Below the pieces are notes generated by a model. The model searched no databases, had not been told where the DNA came from, and saw nothing but the letters and a program-made list of their open reading frames with translations. Made by a program: the position numbers and the translations under genes. From CAZVIK01 sp964627045 (GTDB taxonomy: Bacteria > Acidobacteriota > Terriglobia > Bryobacterales > Bryobacteraceae): a stretch of DNA of 5,948 nt. The stretch lies in contig CAZVIK010000229.1 of NCBI GenBank assembly GCA_964627045.1, positions 1 through 5,948 on the forward strand, read 5' to 3'. Every line of letters starts with the position of its first letter. Positions within the stretch are counted from its first letter, which is position 1. This document shows, piece by piece, positions 1 through 5,083 of this stretch.

Positions 1-1147
1 TATCTCCAGGATCACGGCGTTCGACCCGTCTCAGTTCGCATGCCAAATCGCGGGCGAAATCCGCGACTTCCGCCCCGAAGACTACATGGAGAAGAAAGAG
101 GTCCGCAAAACGGGGCGATTTATCCAGTTCGCTCTGGCGGCCTCGGACTTCGCCACCTCGATGGCCGGGCTAAAGGTGACCCCGGAAGACGCCGAACGCG
201 TGGGCGTCTACATCGGAAGCGGAATTGGCGGCTTTGAGGTGATCGAACGCGAACACCGGAATCTCCTCGAAAAAGGGCCGGGACGGATCTCGCCGTTTTT
301 CATCCCGGCCACCATCATCAACCTCGCCTCGGGGTACGTGTCCATTCGCACCGGGGCCAAGGGTCCGAATTCGGCCACCGCGACGGCCTGCACGACCAGC
401 GCCCACGCCATCGGCGATTCCTTCCGGCTGATCCAGCACGGAGACGCCGACGCGATGATCTGTGGAGGCAGCGAGGCGCCCATCTGCGCCATGGGGATCG
501 GCGGGTTTGCCGCCATGCGGGCGCTGTCCACGCGGAACGACCAACCGGAGCGCGCCAGCCGTCCCTGGGACAAGGAACGCGACGGGTTCGTGGTGGGCGA
601 GGGCGCGGGCCTGCTGGTTCTCGAAGAACTGGAACGCGCCAAGAGGCGGGGCGTGCCGATTCTGGCCGAGATCGCCGGCTACGGGATGAGCGGCGACGCC
701 TATCACATCACCGCGCCTTCGGAAGACGGCGACGGGGCCTTTCGCGTGATGCGGAACGCCCTGGCCGACGCCGGCATCCCTCCGGAAAAGATCGATTACG
801 TCAACGCTCACGGCACTTCCACGGTGCTGAATGACAAGACCGAAACGCTGGCCGTGAAGCGCTGTTTCGGCGACCACGCCTACCGGCTGGCCATCAGTTC
901 CACGAAGTCCATGTTCGGACATCTCCTGGGCGGCGCCGGCGGGGTGGAGGCGGGAGTCACGGTGCTGGCACTGCGCGACCAGATTGCGCCGCCGACGCGC
1001 AACTACGAATTCCCCGACCCGGATTGCGACCTGGATTACGTCCCGAATCAGGCGCGTCCGATGCGGATTGAGTACGCGCTGTCGAATTCATTCGGATTCG
1101 GCGGCACCAACGGAAGTCTGATTTTCAAACGCTACACCGGGGAGTAG
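1..1147 (+). CDS. fabF: Beta-ketoacyl-ACP synthase II (FabF), 5'-truncated
   Basis: This condensing enzyme elongates acyl-ACP with malonyl-ACP in cytoplasmic type II fatty acid synthesis. The reading frame is open to the left edge (first full codon at base 2), giving 381 visible residues; the family is about 410-415, so roughly 30-35 N-terminal residues are missing. The ATG at 86 is internal: the 28 codons before it read as normal FabF sequence (ITAFDPSQFACQIAGEIRDF). The thiolase-fold catalytic triad is complete: Cys in TACTTSAHA (codon 389-391), His in NAHGTST (809-811) and His in KSMFGHLLGGAGG (920-922), with the preceding Lys also present. The C-terminal NSFGFGGTNGSL loop holds the gating Phe. 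These motifs together indicate an active KAS I/II enzyme rather than a chain-length factor. It probably shares a transcript with the membrane-protein gene 17 bp downstream. FabB or a polyketide-type KAS is possible but less likely. Confidence 0.95.
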   Translation, partial: ISRITAFDPSQFACQIAGEIRDFRPEDYMEKKEVRKTGRFIQFALAASDFATSMAGLKVTPEDAERVGVYIGSGIGGFEVIEREHRNLLEKGPGRISPFFIPATIINLASGYVSIRTGAKGPNSATATACTTSAHAIGDSFRLIQHGDADAMICGGSEAPICAMGIGGFAAMRALSTRNDQPERASRPWDKERDGFVVGEGAGLLVLEELERAKRRGVPILAEIAGYGMSGDAYHITAPSEDGDGAFRVMRNALADAGIPPEKIDYVNAHGTSTVLNDKTETLAVKRCFGDHAYRLAISSTKSMFGHLLGGAGGVEAGVTVLALRDQIAPPTRNYEFPDPDCDLDYVPNQARPMRIEYALSNSFGFGGTNGSLIFKRYTGE

Positions 1148-1151
1148 CGGC

Positions 1152-1157
1152 GGAGAG
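1152..1157 (+). promoter_or_regulatory. Ribosome binding site of the DUF4149-like gene
   Basis: GGAGAG with a seven-base spacer to the ATG at 1165. It fixes the start of the membrane protein and shows that this genome uses Shine-Dalgarno initiation at ordinary genes. Confidence 0.7.
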
Positions 1158-1164
1158 AACCCGC

Positions 1165-1716
1165 ATGAATTTCCGGCGATTGGCGGCGCTCACGCTGGGG
1201 GCTTGGCTCGGAGGCAGCGTGCTGGTGGCGGCGTTCACCGCGCAGAACACGGCGCTGGTGGAGTCGTTGCTCGCCCGTCCGGCGCGCGAGGCGGTGGACG
1301 TTCTGGTTCGCGTCCAGCCGTCCGACCTGCGGATGCTGCTGGCCTATCACGCCACCGAAGGCAACCAGTGGTTGCGCGGCCATTGGGAGATCGCCCAGTT
1401 GGCGCTGGGGTTTGTGACGTTACTGGCGCTGTTCCTGGGAACCTCCCGCAGCGGCTATTCGATCGTGTATTGCGTGCTGATGATCGCCACGGTGGTCTTC
1501 CTGCACTTCTTCCTGACGCCGCAGATTCAGCGCCTGGCCGTGAGCGTAGACTTCGTCCGGGCGGAAATGGTCTCTCTGGAACGCGACCGCTTGCGGTCGC
1601 TTGAGACCGGATACACGATCGCCGAAAGCGTTAAGTTGATCCTCGGAACGCTGACGGCGATCAGCCTACTGCGGCGGAGCCGCCGCCGGAGCCGCCACGA
1701 TGCCATCGCCGATTGA
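1165..1716 (+). CDS. Four-helix membrane protein, DUF4149-like
   Basis: A 183-residue integral membrane protein of unknown function. Hydrophobic segments lie at about residues 7-26, 72-92, 98-118 and 150-170. The layout (N-terminal LGAWLGGSV helix, an FFLTPQIQ motif after helix 3, and a final helix after an amphipathic stretch ending ETGYTIAESVKLIL) resembles the DUF4149 family; that assignment is from memory of the family pattern and is moderate. The start is supported by GGAGAG at 1152-1157, seven bases before the ATG. It follows fabF by 17 bp and is likely cotranscribed. The tail is strongly basic (LLRRSRRRSRHD), consistent with a cytoplasmic C-terminus by the positive-inside rule. Its last 51 bp overlap the 3' end of the convergent BMC-P gene on the opposite strand. 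Confidence 0.8.
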   Translation: MNFRRLAALTLGAWLGGSVLVAAFTAQNTALVESLLARPAREAVDVLVRVQPSDLRMLLAYHATEGNQWLRGHWEIAQLALGFVTLLALFLGTSRSGYSIVYCVLMIATVVFLHFFLTPQIQRLAVSVDFVRAEMVSLERDRLRSLETGYTIAESVKLILGTLTAISLLRRSRRRSRHDAIAD

Positions 1717-1980
1717 CAGATCCACGCGGTCGATCACGCCGACGACGGCCATGTCGATCGGCGAAGGGCCAAGCCCCACCGAGGTGAACGCCGCCCAGCC
1801 GTCAGTGGTGTAGAGAACGCGGTCGCCGAGCCCGGCGTCTACCGAATCCACGGCCACCACCGCGTCGCCACGATCCGAGCCGTCCAGATCGAGCGGCTGG
1901 ACGATCAGAATCTTGCGGCCTTCGTGGGTGGCGTGCTTTTGCGTGGCCACCACTTCTCCAATGACGCGGCCGATCAGCAT
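1666..1980 (-). CDS. BMC-P pentameric shell protein 3 (EutN/CcmL family)
   Basis: A 104-residue microcompartment vertex protein, last gene of the operon. The EutN/CcmL beta-barrel pattern is clear: MLIGRVIGEVVATQKH at the start, EGRKILIVQPLD around residues 20-31, VVAVDSVDAGLGD at 41-53, and MAVVGVIDRVDL at 77-88. Known family members form pentamers that cap shell vertices. Two things are odd. The pore-side GAG turn reads DAG (Asp48 replaces the first Gly). The protein also ends in a low-complexity Ala/Pro tail (AAPAAAPPQ) beyond the usual domain end. The start codon overlaps the stop of the preceding BMC-P gene by 7 bases, suggesting translational coupling. The last 51 bases are antisense to the end of the convergent membrane-protein gene. 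The family call is firm; the role of the tail is unknown. Confidence 0.92.
   Translation of the reverse strand: MLIGRVIGEVVATQKHATHEGRKILIVQPLDLDGSDRGDAVVAVDSVDAGLGDRVLYTTDGWAAFTSVGLGPSPIDMAVVGVIDRVDLSIGDGIVAAPAAAPPQ
1671..1686. other. GC-rich inverted repeat in the convergent gene overlap
   Basis: GCGGCG-GAGC-CGCCGC forms a 6-bp stem with a four-base loop, or 7 bp with a two-base loop. It lies inside the last codons of both convergent genes and just before the stop codon of the BMC-P 3 gene on the - strand. No T-run follows on either strand, so it is not a classical intrinsic terminator. It could still slow polymerase or protect both mRNA ends. The repeat may also simply reflect Ala/Pro and Arg codons in GC-rich DNA. 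Confidence 0.4.
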
Positions 1981-2255
1981 GGCGCGCCCCGCTTCACGTG
2001 AAGTTCGTCCACGATGGCCACGATGGTGTTGTCGCTGGGGACTTCGGTGGGGGCGAAGGCGTAGCTGGCCTCCCGGCCGCGGGTGTAGTAAACCGCTTCG
2101 CCCGCCCCAGCGCCTGTACAGTCGGCGCAGACAAGCCTTTTGCCGGTGGCCTTCCCTTCCGGAGTGACGGGCTGCACCACAAGAAGGCGTTGCCCCTCCA
2201 GCGCGGGCAGCTTCACGGTGGACCAGACTCGCCCCACGACCTTTCCGAGGAGCAT
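1974..2255 (-). CDS. BMC-P pentameric shell protein 2 (EutN/CcmL family, divergent)
   Basis: A 93-residue vertex shell protein. Family features are MLLGKVVGRVWSTVK at the N-terminus, EGQRLLVVQPV at about 20-30, a GAGAGE turn at 48-53, and NTIVAIVDELHV at 76-87. It is the most divergent of the three: the usual VAVDS strand before the pore turn reads VCADC, putting Cys43 and Cys46 in a CxxC arrangement, and the last residue (93) is also Cys. The Met at 2253-2255 was chosen over longer readings because the family starts exactly with M-x-L-x-x-V-x-G, and because it lies 4 bases after the stop of BMC-P 1 with a GGGG (2264-2267) upstream. Its stop overlaps the start of BMC-P 3. It is probably a minor vertex component of the same shell; a specialised pore or redox role is speculative. 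Confidence 0.9.
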   Translation of the reverse strand: MLLGKVVGRVWSTVKLPALEGQRLLVVQPVTPEGKATGKRLVCADCTGAGAGEAVYYTRGREASYAFAPTEVPSDNTIVAIVDELHVKRGAPC

Positions 2256-2259
2256 CGGA

Positions 2260-2538
2260 TTATCCCCGCGATTCGTCGAGGTCAACGCTATCGACGATGC
2301 CGACCACCACAGTGTCGACGGGCTTATCCTTGCAGCCCTCCGCCATCCTCGCCGAACTCCCGGAGACGGCCAGCACCAGTTCGCGGGCGCCGGCGCCGAC
2401 GCTATCGACGGCGACGACGTATCCCGCCTCAGGCTTGCCGTCGGGCGATACGGGCTTGAGGAGGAGCAACTTCTTGCCTTCCAGGCGCGGGTCCTTGCGG
2501 GTAGCAACGACGGTTCCCGACACACGGGCCAGAATCAT
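2260..2538 (-). CDS. BMC-P pentameric shell protein 1 (EutN/CcmL family, canonical)
   Basis: A 92-residue vertex protein and the most canonical of the three paralogues: MILARVSGTVVATRKDPRLE at the start, GKKLLLLKPV at 21-30, VVAVDSVGAGARELVL at 41-56, the signature GSSAR at 60-64, and PVDTVVVGIVDSVDL at 73-87. Family members assemble as pentamers that close the icosahedral vertices of microcompartments. It is separated from the upstream BMC-H gene by 84 bp that contain a strong hairpin, whereas the downstream BMC-P 2 gene follows after only 4 bp. The upstream sequence has a GGGGCG but no strong Shine-Dalgarno, consistent with low expression relative to the hexamer. Confidence 0.95.
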   Translation of the reverse strand: MILARVSGTVVATRKDPRLEGKKLLLLKPVSPDGKPEAGYVVAVDSVGAGARELVLAVSGSSARMAEGCKDKPVDTVVVGIVDSVDLDESRG

Positions 2539-2558
2539 GAGAGACGCCCCGTTCCAAG

Positions 2559-2597
2559 GCCGGTGACCGGCGCTTGCGGCTTGGCCGCCGCGAGCGC
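2559..2597. other. Hairpin(s) between the BMC-H and BMC-P genes
   Basis: Within the 84-bp gap, bases 2570-2597 pair as an imperfect hairpin: GCGCTT + GCGGC, loop TTG, GCCGC, a CGC bulge, then GAGCGC, giving 11 pairs including one wobble. An alternative small stem-loop, GCCGG-TGA-CCGGC (2559-2571), overlaps its edge. In the - strand transcript these lie about 20-60 nt upstream of the BMC-P 1 start and just after the BMC-H stop. They could lower readthrough or stabilise the 3' end of the hexamer message, giving more hexamer than pentamer. No U-tract follows, so full termination is not predicted. Confidence 0.5.
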
Positions 2598-2622
2598 GCG
2601 GTTCCCCGCCCTTCCAGGTACC

Positions 2623-2913
2623 TTATTTCCCGGCGTTCGCCTTGCCGATCGGCAGCACATCCTCAAGACTGGGATGAGGACGAGGGATCACGTGGACAGC
2701 CACCAGTTCGCCCACCCGGCGGGCGGCCGCGGCGCCGGCGTCGGTAGCGGCTCGCACGGCGGCGACATCGCCGCGCACCAAAGCCGTCACGTAGCCGGAA
2801 CCGATCTTCTCCCAGCCCACCATGGTCACCTTGGCGGCCTTTACCATCGCGTCGGCGGCTTCGATCATGGCCACCAGCCCGCGCGTTTCAATCATTCCCA
2901 ACGCTTCGCCCAT
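2623..2913 (-). CDS. BMC-H hexameric shell protein (PduA/EutM-like)
   Basis: A 96-residue single-BMC-domain protein that by family forms hexameric tiles of microcompartment facets. It follows the PduA/PduJ pattern nearly residue for residue: EALGMIETRGL at the N-terminus, AADAMVKAA at 19-27, the pore loop KIGSGYV at 36-42 with Ser39 at the expected pore position, VRGDVAAVRAATDAGAAAA around 46-64, and VHVIPRPHPSLEDVLP near the end. A small-pore hexamer of this type suits passage of polar sugar-derived metabolites, by analogy with PduA. The start is supported by GGAGG (2918-2922 on the complement), four bases before the ATG. It is the only hexamer gene in the window, and no tandem-domain BMC-T is present. 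It lies 32 bp downstream of the aldolase. Confidence 0.97.
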   Translation of the reverse strand: MGEALGMIETRGLVAMIEAADAMVKAAKVTMVGWEKIGSGYVTALVRGDVAAVRAATDAGAAAARRVGELVAVHVIPRPHPSLEDVLPIGKANAGK

Positions 2914-2917
2914 TCGA

Positions 2918-2922
2918 CCTCC
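2918..2922 (-). promoter_or_regulatory. Strong ribosome binding site of the BMC-H gene
   Basis: The complement reads GGAGG with a four-base spacer to the ATG at 2913. It is the best Shine-Dalgarno match in this operon, as expected for the most abundant shell component. Confidence 0.7.
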
Positions 2923-2945
2923 AAAGACCTACTCCGTACACGATT

Positions 2946-3722
2946 CTACGCGATCCCGCGCGACTTGAGAGCCTGCTCGACCAGGGCTACCAACTCGTCC
3001 CTCGTCACCTGAAACCGCTCGGCGCCCGAGACATCTTCCATGCAGACGGGACAATTCGGCTCGTTCGCGTTGGCCGTCTTCACGCCGTAACGCTGGCGGG
3101 CGTCCAGCAACTTCTGCACCTCGCCCTTCGGCAACACGGTGGGCCCCCCGAGGAGTTCCGCCACCAGGGCGATGCGCGCGAAGTGCTCGACCGTTTCCAT
3201 GCGGAAGAAGGCCTTGAAAACGTCCTCCCCGTAGCAGACGGCCCCGTGGTTTCCCATCATCAGGGCGTCGTACTTGGGGATGAGCGGGAGCATTGGCTCG
3301 ATGATGGCCGGGGTTCCAGGAAGCCCGTAGCCCACCAGCGGCACGCAGCCCAGCCCGATGATCACCTCGGGCAGCAGCGCCAGGTTCAGGGCGCGCCCGG
3401 CGGTGGCGAAACCGGTGGCCACCGGCGGGTGGGCGTGCAGCACGGCGCGAACGTCGGCGCGAAGGTCGTACACCGCCAGGTGCATGGCGATCTCGGTCGT
3501 GCCGTTGAGCCGCCCTTCCAGCTTGTTGCCCTTCCGGTCGACGATGATCAGGTCGTCAGGACGCATGAGCCCTTTGCAGACGCCGGTTGGCGTGCACAGC
3601 ACGCGCTCTTCGTCCAGGCGAACGCTGATGTTGCCGTCGTTGGCGGCGGTCCAGCCCTTCTGCCAGACATAGCGCCCGACATCGACGATGTCCTGTCTGT
3701 GTTCGCGCTCCGTCTTGACCAT
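2946..3722 (-). CDS. Class II (zinc) aldolase, L-fuculose/rhamnulose-1-phosphate type, with C-terminal extension
   Basis: A 258-residue aldolase, first gene of the microcompartment operon. FucA-type enzymes split L-fuculose-1-phosphate (or the rhamnulose analogue) into DHAP and L-lactaldehyde using Zn2+. Visible sites are NDGNIS (28-33, phosphate loop), TPTG (44-47), catalytic Glu77 in GTTE, zinc ligands His96 and His98 in HAHPP, and His159 in GNHG. This is the full FucA set. FucA is about 215 residues; here an extra 40 or so residues follow. They contain a CPVC motif (224-227), a linker, and a terminal helix (TRDELVALVEQALKSRGIA) resembling an encapsulation peptide. The Met at 3722 was chosen because family similarity begins at once (the conserved IVDVGRYVW segment); longer readings run into the divergent gene. 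There is no Shine-Dalgarno. Exact substrate is unproven; a ribulose-phosphate 4-epimerase-like activity is less likely given the context. Confidence 0.92.
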   Translation of the reverse strand: MVKTEREHRQDIVDVGRYVWQKGWTAANDGNISVRLDEERVLCTPTGVCKGLMRPDDLIIVDRKGNKLEGRLNGTTEIAMHLAVYDLRADVRAVLHAHPPVATGFATAGRALNLALLPEVIIGLGCVPLVGYGLPGTPAIIEPMLPLIPKYDALMMGNHGAVCYGEDVFKAFFRMETVEHFARIALVAELLGGPTVLPKGEVQKLLDARQRYGVKTANANEPNCPVCMEDVSGAERFQVTRDELVALVEQALKSRGIA

Positions 3723-3732
3723 GCGAACCACG

Positions 3733-3760
3733 ATTGTAGCATTCTCGCGCGAAGGTACAA
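3733..3760 (-). promoter_or_regulatory. Predicted sigma70-type promoter of the microcompartment operon
   Basis: On the complement, TTGTAC (-35, 3755-3760), a 16-bp spacer and TACAAT (-10, 3733-3738) point towards the aldolase. The expected transcription start falls around 3724-3728, only a few bases before the ATG at 3722, so the message would be nearly leaderless. This fits the lack of a Shine-Dalgarno. The -10 is one mismatch from consensus; the -35 matches only its TTG. Confidence 0.5.
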
Positions 3761-3761
3761 T
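3734..3761 (+). promoter_or_regulatory. Predicted sigma70-type promoter of the rhomboid gene
   Basis: TTGTAG (-35, 3734-3739), a 16-bp spacer and TACAAT (-10, 3756-3761). The expected start is about 3768-3769, right at the GTG proposed as the start of the rhomboid gene. It is the mirror image of the operon promoter: each -35 lies within the -10 of the other strand. Confidence 0.5.
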
Positions 3762-3768
3762 TGAGACA

Positions 3769-4602
3769 GTGGATAAACGCCGCATGTGCCCGCATTGCCG
3801 GGCCTTCATCACAACTTCCGACCGGATTTGCCCGTACTGCCAGGCCGAGGTGGGCCAGCGAGCCGTGGACCGCCGCAACCCGCGCGAGATCCTTGGCGGG
3901 CTGATTCCGCACGCCAACTTCACCATCACGATGATCCTGCTGATCAACGTGGGAATCTATGCCGCCACCGCGCTGTACGCCGTGCGGAGCGGTGCCGGCG
4001 GGGGCTGGCTCGCCATCGACGGGGAGACGCTGTATAACTTCGGCGCCAAGTACCGCCCGTCGATCTTCGCCGGCCAGTGGTGGCGGCTGATAACGGCGGG
4101 CTTCCTCCACGGCGGGCTGCTGCACATCGCCATGAACTCCTGGGTGCTCTTCGACCTGGGCGCACAGGTGGAACAGATCTACGGAACGCGGCGGATGTTG
4201 GTCATCTACTTCGTGTCCACGTTCTTCGGTTTCGCGGCCAGCACCTGGTGGCATCCCGGGCTGTCGGTCGGCGCCTCGGCGGGGCTGTTCGGCCTGATCG
4301 GGGCGATGATCGCGCTGGGGGTGCGCTACCGGAGTTCGATGGGGCTGGCGATCCGGGGGCTTTACGTCCGCTGGGCCATCTACGGGCTGGCGTTCGGGCT
4401 CCTGCCCGGCCTGCGCGTAGACAACGCGGCACATATCGGGGGCCTGGCGGCGGGTTTCGGCTGCGCCTACCTGGCGGGGCTGCCGTCGGTCCGCGACACG
4501 CTGGCCGAGCGCGTGTGGCGAATCCTGGCCTACCTTTCGGTCGCTGCGACGGTGTACTGTTTCGTGCAGATGGCGATGGCGTACCTTGCGGCGAGCCGCT
4601 GA
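3769..4602 (+). CDS. Rhomboid family intramembrane serine protease with N-terminal zinc ribbon
   Basis: A membrane protease that cleaves transmembrane substrates within the bilayer; 277 residues from the GTG at 3769, or 272 from the ATG at 3784. A short cytoplasmic-type zinc ribbon comes first (CPHC at 7-10, CPYC at 21-24), then about six hydrophobic segments from residue 52 onward. Rhomboid landmarks are WWRLITAGFLHGGLLHIAMN (104-123) with His119 and Asn123 matching the GlpG oxyanion residues, nucleophile Ser170 in GASAGLFG, and catalytic His222 in AHIGG. The Ser-His dyad is intact, so activity is expected, although the residue after Ser170 is Ala where Gly is usual. No Shine-Dalgarno precedes either start, and GTG 3769 coincides with the predicted transcription start. 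An in-frame ATG at 3688 is rejected: it lies upstream of the promoter and inside the aldolase gene. Substrate is unknown; it diverges from the microcompartment operon without obvious functional link. Confidence 0.9.
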   Translation: MDKRRMCPHCRAFITTSDRICPYCQAEVGQRAVDRRNPREILGGLIPHANFTITMILLINVGIYAATALYAVRSGAGGGWLAIDGETLYNFGAKYRPSIFAGQWWRLITAGFLHGGLLHIAMNSWVLFDLGAQVEQIYGTRRMLVIYFVSTFFGFAASTWWHPGLSVGASAGLFGLIGAMIALGVRYRSSMGLAIRGLYVRWAIYGLAFGLLPGLRVDNAAHIGGLAAGFGCAYLAGLPSVRDTLAERVWRILAYLSVAATVYCFVQMAMAYLAASR

Positions 4603-4623
4603 CGGGAGCCGGGCGGAAAGAAC

Positions 4624-4630
4624 AGGGGGG
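4624..4630 (+). promoter_or_regulatory. Ribosome binding site of the DUF4440 gene
   Basis: AGGGGGG with a six-base spacer to the ATG at 4637. It decides in favour of 4637 over the in-frame upstream ATG at 4586, which lies inside the rhomboid gene. Confidence 0.65.
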
Positions 4631-4636
4631 CGAACG

Positions 4637-5074
4637 ATGCTGGGAACGTCGAAAGTACTCGCGATTCTACTGGCGGCCGCGGCGGTGTTGGCGGCGGCCA
4701 ATCCGTCCGATGAACAGCAGGTGCGCGCCGCCATGGAGGCATGGCGTCAGGCGCGCCTGACCCACGACCGCGCGGCGCTCGAGCGGCTCTACGCGCCAGA
4801 GCTGGTCTATGTCCACTCGACGGCCAGGCGGGAGCTCCGGACCGAGGCGATCGACACCATCGCCAACGGCAAGGAGAAGGTCGAGGTCTGCGATTTCTCG
4901 GACATGAGCGTCCGGGTGTACGGCGACACCGCCGTCGTTTGGGCGGATCTCACGTTGCGCACCGTCAGCGATGGCGCCGCCACAATCCTCAACCTGGGCA
5001 CGCTGCACGTGTGGGTGAAAACACCGCAGGGCTGGCAACTGGTGGCGCGGCAGGCCGTTCGTCGAAATCCTTAG
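4637..5074 (+). CDS. Secreted DUF4440 / SnoaL-like (NTF2-fold) protein
   Basis: A 145-residue protein with a signal peptide (MLGTSKVLAILLAAAAVLAAA, likely cleaved near residue 21) followed by one NTF2-like cone domain. DUF4440 hallmarks are an N-terminal helix (EQQVRAAMEAW), AALERLYAPELVYVHS around 49-64, VRVYGDTAVVWADL in the middle, and the closing pattern HVWVKTPQGWQLVARQAV. The fold often serves as a small-ligand pocket or a dimer scaffold, and members range from enzymes to binding proteins, so no reaction can be assigned. The start at 4637 gives both the signal peptide and the good ribosome site. It lies 34 bp after the rhomboid gene and may be cotranscribed. Its stop is 9 bp from the stop of the convergent esterase gene. 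Confidence 0.88.
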   Translation: MLGTSKVLAILLAAAAVLAAANPSDEQQVRAAMEAWRQARLTHDRAALERLYAPELVYVHSTARRELRTEAIDTIANGKEKVEVCDFSDMSVRVYGDTAVVWADLTLRTVSDGAATILNLGTLHVWVKTPQGWQLVARQAVRRNP

Positions 5075-5083
5075 TCCCGCCCC

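Noticed and set aside
170..922. Long open frame on the - strand opposite fabF
   Set aside because: It lies wholly antisense to a FabF with intact catalytic motifs, shows no recognisable domain, and long antisense frames are expected in GC-rich DNA.
2256..2525. Extension of BMC-P 2 upstream to 2525
   Set aside because: The added residues are an out-of-frame reading of BMC-P 1; family similarity begins exactly at the Met at 2255.
2140..3012. 290-codon open frame on the + strand across the shell genes
   Set aside because: It runs antisense to three genuine BMC genes and the end of the aldolase; its translation looks like a low-complexity shadow.
3733..3761. Inverted ATTGTA...TACAAT as a repressor operator
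   Set aside because: Only the outer six bases are symmetric and the interior does not continue the palindrome, so promoter elements explain it better; an operator is not excluded.
3723..3947. N-terminal extension of the aldolase to an upstream ATG at 3947
   Set aside because: The added 75 residues have no similarity to the family, are antisense to the rhomboid gene, and would need the start to lie upstream of the predicted promoter.
3556..4734. 392-codon open frame on the - strand opposite the rhomboid gene
   Set aside because: The translation is Arg/Pro/Gln-rich with no domain and covers the rhomboid, part of the DUF4440 gene and the promoter region, all of which have better support.
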